A stretch of DNA of 64,000 nucleotides from NCBI RefSeq assembly GCF_022458985.1, contig NC_061786.1, forward strand, positions 5,918,001 through 5,982,000, read 5' to 3'. Shown here one piece after another: positions 1-13,493 of the stretch (the first letter of the stretch is position 1; each line of letters begins with the position of its first letter). The notes under the pieces were generated by a model that saw only the letters and a list, made by a program, of their open reading frames with translations, had not been told where the DNA came from and did no database searches. Position numbers and translations under genes: made by a program. Source of the DNA: Mugil cephalus. Taxonomy: Eukaryota; Chordata; Actinopteri; Mugiliformes; Mugilidae.

Positions 1-3000
1 GCCTCTCTGGTCCTGGGAGCCAGACTCTCAGGGTCCACCATCAGAGTCTTCAAACATAACAGTGAGTCATAAATCAGTCCTGCCTGCATTTATGGGTCCA
101 TTTATTATTGCTGACCACATGCATCCCTGTGTCATTCAGCCTGTCCCCAGTTTAAGTGGTTCACCTTTATCTCAGTGTATTGTAATGCAGTTGGCAACGT
201 CTCTAGCTCTTTGTGTGCTTCCTGGTGTCTCTTATTGTGTAGTTTCTATAACTTTCACCTATAAAAGCCTGGTATTTTACATGCTAGCTAACTTGAAATG
301 GAGTTATAGCCTTTGTAAGGCTTTTGTTCTCTAAGTACAAAAGACTAAATGTCTTCTTTTGAGTTAGTGTTATTATTATAGTTGTTGTTTTTGGTGTCAC
401 ATAATACAAACTATCTGTCCTTAAATTCCAAATGTAGGGAGAGACGCTAACTACTCACTATTGTTAGCTCAGTCAGACTAAGTGGACACTTTGAGCGTGT
501 TTCCTTGATAGCAGATGTAGCACATGTAGCTTAGCTCGGCTACATTCAGCTACATTCAGCTACATTAATCTGGTTGGATTAGTTGGGGCTGTATATGGTG
601 AATAATACATCTGGGTTAGCTACTGTGATACAGCACTGATTGTGTTAAAGTAGTTTCGCGCTTAATGCTAATTAGAAAATGATCAGCTAACGGTTAGCAA
701 TCTTTCATACTTAGCTGTTAGCTGCCAGCTAACGAGCCAAAATACTTTTTTTGTCGTAATTTGTCAATAACTTGTTTAATGTAGCGTGTCTTTTTTGTTA
801 CTGCCATGAAGAAACTTGCAAGCTGATCTACAAAGACATAGTGCAGCAGTTGATAAAATCTGTTAAATCACTTACCAGTTGGAATATAGCTAACAAAGTT
901 CAAAAACAGACTCATTTGGATTGTATCACTCAGTATTCAGCATTGTGGGCTTGTCCACACTTTTCAAGAGACAAACCTACACAGTTTCAACACACCCTGA
1001 AACAAACTGCCATGGTTTTTTGACGCCACAGCTAAAACCCCAACTTTCGTTATGATTGTCAGATATGCAGAGCCTTGAAAAACTGCTGAGGGAAGCCATA
1101 GTCCACGGTCAGCCCAGGACGCACAGACCATGGAAGAAGATTCTTATAGTGGTCGAGGGAATTTACAGGTACCCCTTTCACTGGCTGCATGACAATCATA
1201 AGTGTATAAAAACTTTTCAAAAACTCTAATTTATATTTTGGCACACTGTCTCTTTACTCTTGGTGTAGACCTTCTAAGCTGTTTATGGCGCTCAGAAGAA
1301 ATCCAAAACTCAAAGTGTCACACATTTTCCTTCCGACTTTCAAAAGGAACAGGACTTAAATTCACTCAAGCTGCAGTTTCATAGATTGTATGTTCTGGCC
1401 ACATCAGCGAACTCCTGTTCTGACCAAAAACATGTTAAATGCCAATCAGAGTCTTGAATTATTTAAGTTGTTTATTTTGTGAGAAAAACAGGCCTCAGGG
1501 TCATGACACTTCATTTCTATTAATAGTTCTATTAGTACTATCAGCACTCCAGAGACTGTGTTGTACTTTAATAGAGCTGATTCAGTGCTTGTTTAGTTAA
1601 CCTTATTCAGCTTGACTTGGTGCTGCATAAAGCGGCACAGTGTCGTAATGGGCAGCTGTAATACAAACTTTGTAGTGCCTGTAACATTGTTGCACCACTT
1701 CCTTACCTTTTTCGCTTTCTGTATCTGTATTTGAGGAAGTGGATAGAGACAATTTAGCTGGTTACTTTTAACACCTTCCGCTCTCAATCCTTTCCTCCCT
1801 GCAGCATGGAGGGCAGTATAGTGCGCCTGCCCGAGGTGATCGCCCTGAAGAAGCGCTACCGGGCCTACCTTTACCTAGACGAGGCCCACAGTATAGGGGC
1901 CCTGGGTCCGAGGGGAAGAGGTGTGGTGGATTACTTTGGCCTCGACCCTTGTGACGTGGACGTCATGATGGGCACCTTCACCAAGAGTTTTGGTGCTGCA
2001 GGGGGATACATTGCAGGGAAAAGGGTGAGGATCGGAGGACTGCGGGTTTATTTTTATGAGCTTAGATATGTAGCTAAATTCAGTTTCCCAGTTTAGTAGC
2101 TTAGTGTAAACTGTCAAGATCGGGAGTTGTAGTGACAGGGAGAGAATTTTAAAAATGTTACCTGTGCTTTCAACAATGTGGGCTCGCTGCCCTGCATTCC
2201 TGACACATACTGCACGGTATTAGCCCTGTTCCTGAACACACCATCAAAACTCTTGCTATAAAGAATTCCTGACATCAAAACGAGGCCGCTTTCGTGTCCA
2301 TCACTTCTCTGTGAGACTGGGACATTTTAGAACTGCAAAGGGTTCCCAAACAAAAACAAAAATGACTTGTCAGGCATGAATCATGAGTCTAAAAGTGTGT
2401 CATGGAGTTAAAGAATGTGGCTCACAGAGCGTACGTTAATGACCTGGACGTCTGTCAGATGATGTGACATGATTAAATATAATGAATGATGGTAGTTTGG
2501 AAAGCACAAAGCCAACAGAATAGTCATTCTCAGCTTTACTGGCATGAAATGCAGTTACAGTGAATTCCATTCCCAATTATATTCTTATATATTCTTATTC
2601 TTATGTAGTATATGCTAAAGTAGGTTTTATTCATTTTAATCAACTGTTCACATTTCTAACACAAATTGAGTGAGTTTTAATTGTCATCCTAAAACAAGTG
2701 GTCTGTCTAAAACAAGTCTCCGTTCTTGATATTGTACTCACACCTCCTGTGTCTGTGCTGCGTTCAGGAGCTCATCGAGTACCTGCGCTCCCATTCCCAC
2801 AGTGCGGTCTACGCCACCTCCATGTCTCCTCCTGTGGTGGAGCAAATCATCACTTCTATGAAGTGTATTATGGGCTGGGATGGCACGACGATAGGTAAGT
2901 CCAGATTTTGTTATCGGATCTTTTCTGGATGTGTTAGAGAACTGTTTGCATTAGTTTTCACATAATATTTGTTCTTGGGGTCATCACTAACTTGGCCATA

Positions 3001-6000
3001 ACGGTTTCCACGTTACATATCCTGACCACACATGCAAGACCTATCCATCAAATATGTCATTTATGATGCGATAAAAGATGTGGAGGAGCAGTTTTTGACA
3101 GACTTTTTCCTCTACATGTAGAAGAAAGAACTGTCAATTTAAACATCAGAGAATAAATCAGTCAACACTAAAGACCACATTACATGTCAAAACATGCTTG
3201 TACTAAGAACACAAATTTGATTCGTGTAAATTTGAAGCTTTCCTGCATCATCATTGCAGAACAGAATTGTGTGCGTGTGTTTTCATCCATTAAATTTAAA
3301 ATCAATGACATACAGTATTTTGTCAGAATAGGCTGCTGTAATTCTCATCCTTAGCCACCAGGTGTCAGTGCGGACTAGTAAAACTAAATCAGACTGAACC
3401 ACACACTCAGTGGAGCTAATACTATGCAAAAAGGAGAGTGTAGGATGCACCAGTTGTGAATCAGTATTGATCCCATCGTCCTGAGTTGAACCACCCAGGC
3501 TGTACACAGTTCCACGTCTTTCATAACAAATAGGTTGAAGCTCATTATGGGCACTGGGGTCAGCTGATAGTAGTTGTTATTACGTGCACTCGAGAGGAAA
3601 GCTCTGCGACTTGTTTATTTAACTTTGAAGGGATATCATAGTCCTCCGTTTGGCTCTAGCAGTACCAGTCTAAATCCCATTTTTCACATATTAGTTCTTT
3701 TTGAGAGGGGGTAAACCTAAATTTGTGACGGCACCCACAGAGGTTTTAAACTTGTGTTTGATGCGAACGTAGCATTTCAAACAGCCAAGTGAATCTCCTG
3801 ATCTCCTTCGGGAGATGGAAGAAAGGCATTACAGAGAAACCGAAAACTTGATCTCCCCAGGACGCCTGGATGCTGAAACTCTTTTCTCACACTCATCTCA
3901 TGGACGTGCTGGTGCTGCACTGCTCGTCAACCGCTTTTTTCATCTTTTCAAAGCATCATAAGCCGAACTCTGAATAATTTTGTTTCTTGTCTAGAAAGAT
4001 CAGTTTTGGGAAACAACAAACACACCTGGGAAGTAGAGCTGTCTTTGTTTAGCTCTTACAGGCTTCATAAATTGCTGTTCAGATATTTCCTCTGTGTTTC
4101 TCTTCAACTTTCTGTAGCACACTACACTAGAGACTATAACATGGAACTCTGTGTATCCACAGGTCTGCTAATAACACATCTGCACGTGATAAAATGTATG
4201 GTTAGATGACCCAGTAAATGGGACGTAGCGCGCTGCTTGATCATTTAATAAACGCAGCACGTGATAAATGGTGCGGTTAACCGAGTCTGCCGTCAGCCCT
4301 CAAGTTTGAAAATGTCTTCACCAGGCCGTGATCGCGTGCAGCAGCTGGCCGAGAACACAGTCTATTTCCGCAAGAGGCTTCGAGAAATGGGCTTCATCAT
4401 CTACGGCAACAACGACTCTCCTGTCGTACCCATGATGCTCTACATGCCGGCCAAGATAGGGTGAGGAATGTAGGCTTTAATCACTCTCTGCTCTAAGTGG
4501 AATATTTAAATCAATCCACTGTAAGGGATATAAATGGAAACCACATATTGATATTGCTTTATATCAAGTATTAAGCATCAACCTTTAAAAAACAATCTGA
4601 AGTACATGTACACTATCAGTCAAAAGTTTGAACACGCCATCTAATTGTATTGAATGAGACCGTAGACTCACTTGTCTGCTCATTAGATGCAAGTTAAAAC
4701 AAATGTGTGTTCTTGGCATATTCTGTGTACCTACTGTGAGTTTTCAAAATATCATTTGGGATTGAAAACCTGAAAATGATCTTACTACAGAATGTACTAA
4801 TAATAAAACACAGCAGCGTGTGCACTGCCATTTTTTTTTTTATTTTTTATTTTTTTTTACTTGCTCTAAATAGTTTCCTCTTCAGATCCACAACCTGTGA
4901 AAAAGGATTTGCAGGATGGGCCTTTATTGAACCGGCGCTGTGTCCTCATGCCGTGTCGGCTGTGTCTCCTTGTGTGTGTCCTTCCAGAGCGTTTGGCAGG
5001 GAGATGCTGAAGAGGAACATCGGGGTGGTGGTCGTGGGCTTCCCTGCTACGCCCATCATCGAGTCGAGAGCGCGATTCTGCATCTCTGCCGCCCACTCCA
5101 AACACATGCTCGACCGGGTTAGTGATCTTTCAACGCTTGGGCAACAGACCTTTGGACTGAGAGTCATTTAAAATGACCTTTAAGAGAATATTATTCTATA
5201 AAATAAACAGATAATAGAACCTCTAATAAATCTAAGTTAATGCTGTTAAAGCTCAGTGTACTGTAAATAATGAAAATAAAGCCTATTTCTTTAAACCAAT
5301 AAGATGAAACTCTGACACGCTACTAATCCCGTTAAATAACGGCCTCTTTAATCAGGTTGCGGATTAACTCTAATTAGAAACTAGTATTCTTCCTTTAAAA
5401 CTGACTTTCTGACTGTAGCACCTACAGTATATTTTCACATATGTTGATGCTGCCTAGTCTTGCAGAGCCACATCTCACTGTGTTCTGCTCACACAGGAGA
5501 AAGGTCCAGCCAAAGCCATTACTATTCAGTGGAAAACACTGCCTGGGTTGTTAGAATTCTTCTAATTAGTCGGAATTGTTGGTCCCAAGACTCGCTGCAT
5601 AAAGCTCAATGGTGGTTTTGCTAAGTATAGTTACAGGGGGCTATGACTAATTACTAGAGTTGTGCACTCTGCAAGTTTTTGTCGAAGTTTTCCAGCATGC
5701 AGTTAGATTTGCCAGCAGGAGTCGGGAGGAAGAGAAGGGTGTGGAGGCCAACCTTCCACCACTGGCAGGCTTATCTGAGAGGCGCTGACTGGTAGCTAGC
5801 TGAGACAGACTTCTGTTCAGACTCTTCAAAGTTACAGCCCTGCTGTTTCGAAGCCCTGTAATGACCTTCAGGTTGTTTGAAACTAAACCAAGAGATCACG
5901 GTAACATTAAAGGGTGGCAGGGTGGAAAAAGTGTCTGTAATTGGAAGGACGCAGGTATGATCTGTCCCGACCTCAAACGCCTGCTTTTGGAGATTTCTTT

Positions 6001-9000
6001 GAGCCACTTCAGACGTTCTGAATCCCTCCCAGCTTCTACAACAGAGGTTCAGCGAAGGACAAGTCGGTCTCTGTGGGAGTGTCAGGGAAAGTTTAATGAA
6101 CAGATTTGAAATACGGGGTCAGCGGTACCTACAGGTTAATGTATACTACATTCACAGTGTTCAGACAGTGAGTTCAGCCCTCCGTTCTAAGCACCTTCTT
6201 TACTCACTGTGTTGGTCTGCGTAAGTGCACACCGTTGAGCTTTGATTGCTCTTGGCAACACATCCAAAAGCCGCCCACTCTTCTCCACAAGGCTCTCTGG
6301 CTCTACCGAAATGAACCCGCTACACACCTGCCCTCTCCTAAACTTCCACTACAACCCTTTTCTTATTTTAACAGTAATGTAAATCACCCTGCACGGAGGC
6401 TGAACCCTCGCCTTCATTTCCTGTCTAATTTGGATGGTTCAGCTGGCTCAGGCGCATGCCGTGTCCGCAGGAAATGCAGCTATATCCAGGTTATCCGCTC
6501 CTATCCTTCCTCTCGTATGTCAAAAACACCCCAAAATAAAACGAGCTGAAGACGAGGAGTAGGAGTGTTGTAGTGCTGTAGCGCTTTCATCTGTCATGAT
6601 GTTAAACTCTTCCACCGTTAGCCTTCCCCTCGCTATCATTCTCCCAAACTTTGATGTGTCACGTTGATTTGTGTGATTCTTTTATCCACTGGTGAGCTTT
6701 CACAGTTTTGTCTTCTCATTCATGCACACCCACACATGCACCCATGTATGAAAGTCCTTTTACTGTTATCCATATCGCCTTCCACCGACCACATTAATCT
6801 TGGCTTTAAACAAATGGCAGGTCCTAGCTAATATCCACTAAATTTCTTGAAGACTTAAAACAGCCACTGATGGGTCCACGTGGATGTATGATGTCAGAGG
6901 ATCTTTGTACACTGAATACACTGAGTACAAAAAAAATCCCCAGTTTATCATCTATTTGATATGGGGAAAAGAAAAACGTTTTTGAAGCTCAGTGCGGTGG
7001 CTCCAGCGACGGCCATCTTGGCAGCGCCTAGCCTAGACTCGGCTAACTCACAAATTATCAAAGTGGTGGAGTTTGAGTGAAGCTTAGTGGGGTGGTTGAC
7101 ACAGGAAGACGGGTAGTAACTTGTGATTTGTGAAGTAAATGGCTATAGAGACCAAAAATGATTTTTTTTTTTTTCATTTCATTTTAAGCAGCCACGGGAG
7201 CGTCGTTTGTGACCATTTGTGCGACAGAAAAAGGAATTCCCTTTAATGCTGCCTTCCTTTTTCTGGCCCAGAGGTTGTTCCTTGCTTAGAAAATATACTC
7301 CTATAAAAATTGGAATGCACCTACCCTTGAACTTAAAAACATGAAGACAGATGACTCGCAAGGTGCCTTTCAGCAAGAAACAGGTGTGTTGTAATGAGCT
7401 ACATTTGTACTGTTGGAGCAGCTTCAGTGCAGCCCATTTTTATTCTTAATTCTTACTACTTATACCCCCTTACATTAGGACCACTCGATTGCAACAGTTT
7501 GTCCCTACTTATTGCTATTATTATTCTTTTATACATATTTTAACACATTGGTCAGCGGACGCTGTGTGATCCTGTTGTAACCCCACACACTGCACAGTGC
7601 AGTTTTAGCTATTCCACCCACCTCTGAACACAGCCAGTCACCGGGCTTCTCTTCCATGAGCTGCTAGTGTTTAGACAACTGCAGACACACTCTGGTTTTT
7701 GATTTGAGGCAAAATATGCAGCTTTGGCTCGGTGTTTTGTTTACCTCTTCATCGAACAATGAAGCATTTTGAATTCACTACCACGCGGATTTGTCGCCTT
7801 GGTAACGGTGGCTGAGCGATGCTGCGTGTTGACCCATCCGCTAATCCAGCATGAAGGACACAACATGATTTGTCTTACACGCGTTGAGGTCATTTCAAAT
7901 GGTGATCATAGCATAAAGGCGTGGCGTTGTTCCATGACCCCAGACGTGTGTTTAGTGACAGTGATAAACAGCAGCTCCAGTGGTGCACCTTTTGTTTTTG
8001 TTTTTCTGTTTTACATTGGCAGTGAAGTTTTTTGCTTATCAGAATGTACAAGCCAAAAGATAATCCTGACCTTACGCTGCACTTTCCCTCTTGAGTCCAT
8101 AAACCTATAAATAAACGGGTTTATGGACTCGTAGCTATACTATTTTTGAAATAAAACCACAGTGAACACAAGTTTATCAACTAGCTGGTGAGCAGAATGT
8201 TGCATTTAGCACCTACAGAGTGAGATATTTGTTGGTAACCAAACCAGAGCTGAACGAAAAGTACTGGGCGTACATGCATTGGATATGATTCCAGATTAAT
8301 GCTTATGTTGAGACGTGTTCTTTGATATATTAAAATGGCAGTATTAACTTTAGAAAATGCTGGGAGCCCAACTTTCTCCACTCATGTATTTTTTGTTGTT
8401 TTTTATGTGCCATGGAGTCTGCCCCCAAGTGGCCAAAAAATTACTGATGCAGCTTTAAGTGAGCTTTTAACGTGAAACCTGAATCAAGAATTATGTGTGC
8501 ATAATGCAACAAAGTAAAAATAAAACATTGAAATTGTTTTGACTTATTTATCCCATCATGCCATATGTACCATTATTATTATTATTATTGACTAACAGCT
8601 TGAGTTTAATCATATAGCCCTGAGATGATGTCAAGGCCTAAGGCTGAATATGTATTGAAAGAAGAGTTTCAGTCAGAAACTCACTGATGTTTGGATGACA
8701 TATCTGTATGAACTCATAACCTTCCTCACACTAACAAGGTGTCACATTGATGGCTTCATCTAACAGACAAGTAATATGAAAGAAAAATGGGAAAGATCAG
8801 GCCAGTGGTTTCCTGTATTTCATCCTACGAAACAGTTTTTCTTTTATACATAAAAATCTGGCTTGGCGCACCCTTAAATTTCCTTCCTTCGGTCACATAT
8901 TGCCCTCCGTGCTGACAGCTGTTTTTTGTCATTGTATAAATGTCTCCACAGGCTTTGAGTATCATCAGCGAGGTAGGAGACCTTCTTCAGCTCAAGTACT

Positions 9001-9071
9001 CCCGTTACAGAATACAGCCGTCGTTGGCACGGCCCTTTGACGATAACGTGTATGAGGACATTGACGACTGA
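1..9071 (+). CDS. sptlc2: Serine palmitoyltransferase, long-chain base subunit 2-like (3' part, seven exons)
   Basis: Catalytic subunit of ER serine palmitoyltransferase, which condenses L-serine with palmitoyl-CoA in the first step of sphingolipid synthesis, as a heterodimer with SPTLC1. Coding exons: 1-61, 1063-1168, 1805-2024, 2768-2894, 4325-4460, 4988-5117 and 8952-9071; all phases join cleanly to a TGA at 9069-9071. They give 299 residues, the C-terminal half of a family of about 560; the N-terminus and membrane segment lie upstream of the window. Visible landmarks are the LDEAHSIG aspartate region, the PLP lysine in GTFTKSFG, and the C-terminal [14 protein letters not shown] block. Wording such as [14 protein letters not shown] and [17 protein letters not shown] fits SPTLC2 better than SPTLC3, though GGYIAGK and the DGTT segment lean to SPTLC3, so the paralogue assignment is moderate. 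The last intron, 3.8 kb, is by far the longest. Confidence 0.93.
4607..4720. repeat. Terminal-repeat relic of a Tc1/mariner-type transposon
   Basis: In an sptlc2 intron the text TACACTATCAGTCAAAAGTT and the following bases resemble the terminal inverted repeat of a common fish Tc1-like family (CACTACCAGTCAAAAGTTTGGACACACC type, from memory). No second terminal repeat or transposase text is seen nearby, so it is a solo end or a decayed copy. Confidence 0.5.
5118..8951. other. Long last intron of the sptlc2-like gene
   Basis: This is a 3.8-kb intron with donor GTTAGT and acceptor CTCCACAG. I see no coding exon, RNA gene or clear transposon in it. It holds a 13-bp perfect inverted repeat at 8093-8130 and an ATT run near 8573-8590. 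Short open frames in it do not resemble any family I know. Confidence 0.6.
8093..8130. repeat. Perfect 13-bp inverted repeat (hairpin)
   Basis: GAGTCCATAAACC at 8093-8105 is matched by its exact reverse complement at 8118-8130, with a 12-base AT-rich spacer. It lies in the last intron of the sptlc2-like gene. No transposon ends or target duplications are obvious around it. Confidence 0.8.
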
Positions 9072-10049
9072 TGAACCGCTCTTCGGCTTAAAGTGGCGTA
9101 AACCGGAACAACCCCAGAAAACACAGAACGGGTCAAGATGGATCACTAGTCTTCCACAAGGACCGAGACGTGCGTACGTGCCCATCGTCACTAGCTTGCC
9201 ATAACGTAACCACTCAACAACAGAAAAACATTCTTGACTCTCTCTACTTTGCCTTACCTAAACACGCAGAACTCGTGGTGAACACACTGAACATAGCACC
9301 TCTGCTTTTTTCTGTGTACTTTTTATTCAGTTTATATCATTTTTTTGTCTAAGAATTTTCCGTGTGTGTATGTTTGTGTTCTATTTACTTATATTTGTAG
9401 CCATGCACATCAAGCGCAAATGTGCTAAGAATTGTGAGTCGCGAGTTTATTTTCATAACATGGATCTAAAGTGAAAGTGGGATAAAGTCAGACTTTTAAC
9501 CATCAATCAATGACCAACATCTTTCATCCTGTACTTTTCAGATCAGCGATCAATGCCATTGGAAAAAAGCACTAGGTTTTGTACTGTTTGCACAGGTCTG
9601 TATGAGTGAGAAGTTCGGCTCCGTTCATTAGGAAGTTGCCGTACAAAGTTTCACTCAAGCTAATTTACCGAATGGAGCAGTCTATTCAGGGCCGTTCTGA
9701 TTCCCTGCTTATAAGACGTAGAGATTAAACATGCACCTTTCAGCCAGACCCAACATTTCTGAACAACTTAGGTTTAGTCTTCCTTCCAGACAGACCGACT
9801 AGACAGATTAAAACATGGCACTTCAGAGCTAATTAGACAGGACCTTTCAAAGTAGACAATATTTTTTTTCCTCTTATAAAGAAATAACTTGAAATATTCT
9901 GGGAAATGACTACATTCACTCTCTTGCTGAGAGTAATTTCAGAAGCCATTTTCATGTCTGAATGTGAAATATGAAGCTAGTCGGTTAGCTTCTCGTGGAA
10001 GTTAAAAGTCTATCACTTCCTGTTGAGTTTCTGTTCAGTTTTTCATGGA

Positions 10050-10430
10050 TTAACTACACACAAATTAACAAAATAATGGAAAAAATGCAGAGAAACCAAG
10101 CCACTGGTCCAGTTTTTAAGCTAAGCTAAGTGCTAGCATACAGAAAACCGAGTAGTCTTCTCAACAAAATTTCAAAAAAAACTACACACAAAACAAGTTA
10201 ATCGTAACAACGTAGAAGATCCCGGCAAGAGGGGTTTCCCTACCTGTCAGTTTCAAAGCTAAGGTAACTGCTAGCTTCAAATTCCGCATACATATCAGGG
10301 TACTCTTCCCAGTAAAATTCAATAACTGCACACAAATCATGAAGTCGGTTATAAAAAATGTAGAGAAACTAAGCCACCGATATCCTTTGACATTCAGTTT
10401 TTAAGCAACACCAACTGCAAGCTTCAAATC
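10050..10430. repeat. Three-copy imperfect direct repeat, about 130-140 bp unit
   Basis: The phrase AACTACACACAAA or a close variant recurs at about 10052, 10180 and 10323. Each time it is followed some 60-90 bases later by a CAGTTTTTAAGC or CAGTTTCAAAGC phrase and a CTAGC/CAAGC-TTCAAAT phrase. AGAGAAACCAAGCCAC in the first copy and AGAGAAACTAAGCCAC in the third are close matches. Copies have diverged by substitutions and indels. The tract may fall within the sptlc2-like 3' UTR. Confidence 0.65.
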
Positions 10431-13400
10431 ACTGTAGGCCTTTGTATATTACTTTCCAATATACTTTCCAAAATGTCACTTCTGCTTGAGTTTCACGTCA
10501 TTGAAGTGATGAATTAAACGTCTTAACTCCCGCCGTAGGAGCATAAATTACTTAAAATGTTTTAACCTTTTCATATTCATGCTTGAGAACTTTATTTGCC
10601 TAAGCTGACACCAGCTCTGGGTCAGTACAACAGTGCCAAAATGGACATGATCAGAGCTGAGCACCGATATCCCTGATGTCGTGTTGTTCTTACGAGTGAA
10701 TTGCTCACACCTATAGAAGCCACATACACAGCCGCATACACAGCCATACACTCCGGTAATATAGAGTTGATATCTTCCGAACCAAATGCACGCGGTAGTG
10801 GCAAAATCACACACATCTGTGTCCATTCCAACGGGATGAATGAAACCTTTTGTTTGAGATGTAACACAAATCCAATTCCAAAAATTTTGTTGCTTCTTTT
10901 TTACAGGAATACAAAAATGTGCTTGATAACAGCACGGCTTATTGTCATATTTAGTTTCAAATTAAATCCAAACTCTAGATTAATTTGATCTCACTGCTAT
11001 CCTTCTCTATTTTGTACTGTCATTGATTAAAAAATATATATTTATTTATAGACCAATGAAAATAACACTTTTCATTAATTGAACTTAAAAATAACAGCTT
11101 GTTATTGGGGAAAACAGAAAAAAACACATTTATTTAAACTTGAATGGGAAAACCTATCCCTAAACATCTGTTACACATTACACTCTCCTTCCCACTACTA
11201 TGTTACCATCAGTGAGATTGTATGTTTTTAATTGAATATTTTGTTTATATGTACCACTTAAAGTCTTATGTATCACCTCAAAGATGAACAGAACTTTCCT
11301 AGTCAGACTAGTCTTACTTTGTTTTTAACCGAAAGACCAATATCTGTGCGACATCTGATCTGTCTGATACGTTGGTTTTAGATAGTGGTGGTTTGGTGTC
11401 AGACAGGAGAACATCTGAACGGTTCCAGCTAAGCTCCTCCAGTTGGCTCCGTCATACGCCTTCGCCGATGTCAGCGTTCTTTTATTGCCACGTTCTGTGT
11501 CTGTGTTGTGACCCACAATTCATTCATGACTTTAACCGGTGTGAATGTGCGTGTTGCTTTCCTTCCACTTACAAACCCGCCTTTTAAACTCTATCTTCGT
11601 TTATCTTCACGTCGTGCTACTGAGCTTTGGGACACAGCGCTCCTCCTCAAAGAAGGCAGCTATAAAAGAGAATTAAGAAAAAAAAAAAAAACGTGTAGGA
11701 ATCCCACATGCATACATTAACACTTGCATGTGCTGACAAGTATTGCGCAACCACTCGTGACTCACACTAATGCATGCACGGTAAAGAACTCATCATTTGA
11801 CGCTGCTCCGCACCTCAGCTAGTGGTGCTCAAGGATTTACACTGTTCTGCTTGATGTGACTTAAGATATCCACTTCACTGAAGAGAAAGTTTGAGTTAAC
11901 ATGTCCGTCTGGGGTCTAAAGAGCTTTTTTTAACTATTATTATTATTATTATTGTTATTTTATTGTTTATTTGTTACTGTAAATGGGAGATGCTTGTATA
12001 ACGTGTCTTATGGAAATGTAATTCTGTAGAAAAACCTGAAACTTGGATCACAGGTGATTGTCCACGAGCTCATGGTTTAGTTAACAATGTTCCTCACAGA
12101 TGTAGAATGTATTTTCTTGTTCACAGGGAGTAAAGAAAAATGGTGACACTCAAAGCAGGCATTTAAAACATGTTTTAATACCAAATTTAATCACGTCAAG
12201 CCCCAAGACCTTACAGCTCAATATCCAAATGCTATAGTGTGGAATATTAAATCAGAACTCTACGGTACCCTAAACGATAGCCTGAAAATGACAGTGTCTT
12301 CTGTTTCATTTTGTTTTTGAGAATGCAGGAAATGCACAAAAGCAGAATTGACTACTATGGACCAGGGCCCTGACTGTTTTCTACAAAGATTATATTGTAT
12401 CACTTTAAAATGACCCGGGAGTGAGTTCCAGTTACCCCACATCAGAGACAATTATTTTCTAATATACAGTAGTGCCTTTTGAAGAAGATGATTTTCTAAG
12501 AATTCTTAATAATAGAGTCATAACTTGGGTTGTCTCATCTTTCAGAGTCTTATTTGAACTCTTATACTACTTTGTCTTCAACGATACTTAAATACTTAAT
12601 TATCACTGGGTGTGTTATGTATGTTGACTGCATTTGATTATAGAAAATGCACTATTTGCAACATATCGGCAAAATATCAATATGTAAAGTGTCACCCATG
12701 TCGGTTTTATCAGTAGATCATTAAAACAATGAAAACAGCCTAATTTGGAATTGCCTCCAGTTTTGTTCAGGTCTCCTTAAATGTATCCGTATATGCGTTC
12801 TGTTGCTGTCTTCTATCATTTCTCCTCCTCCTGTTCAGATTAGATACTGAGTATACTGTATCTCAGCTCACCTTCATCACAACACAGTTCTCTTTTTAAC
12901 AGATGATGAGGATGTGTGTTATCTCCATGGCCAATCCAATCTTCTAGGGATCCCCACACCATCATGTTTTCTTTATTCAGCCAGACACACACACAAAAAA
13001 AAGTTTTAACAAAAGATCCAGTTCAAATAACTTCTCTCTACAAATAACTGAGATGACTCCGAAGCTCAGAAAAGGGATCAGGTAGAGCTTGTTTGCTTTG
13101 CATAATGTCATGCTCGCTGAATTAACTTATATCACACCAATCACCAATCGAGTGCCGTTCATGTAATATCTCATTAAATTAATTTAAATGTGAATAGCGT
13201 GATTCTGAAACACAGACATAGTCCAAGTTCGTCACTGCTACATGGCTGCATTTTGCAAAGGTCCGAGAAAAGAGCTGATCTCTCTGATCCGAGGTGATCG
13301 TGTCTCTTATCAGCTCCGCCGCCGTCATAATACCCTCGAGATTGAGGTCATATCTTTCTCCATAACAGCACCGACTTTGATCATTATCTGGGTTTAAGCC

Positions 13401-13448
13401 AGCAGTGGCAATTATGAAAGTCTGGACCGCTCAAGCGCCTTTTTATTG

Positions 13449-13493
13449 TCAACCCTCCACTACGAACCCGAGTCAAGTTCGTTTGAGGGTTGA
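13449..13493. repeat. Two-segment hairpin in intergenic spacer
   Basis: TCAACCCTC at 13449-13457 pairs with GAGGGTTGA at 13485-13493, and nested within it ACGAAC at 13462-13467 pairs with GTTCGT at 13477-13482. The result is a stem of 9 plus 6 bp with a 9-base loop. It matches no RNA family I recognise. Confidence 0.6.
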
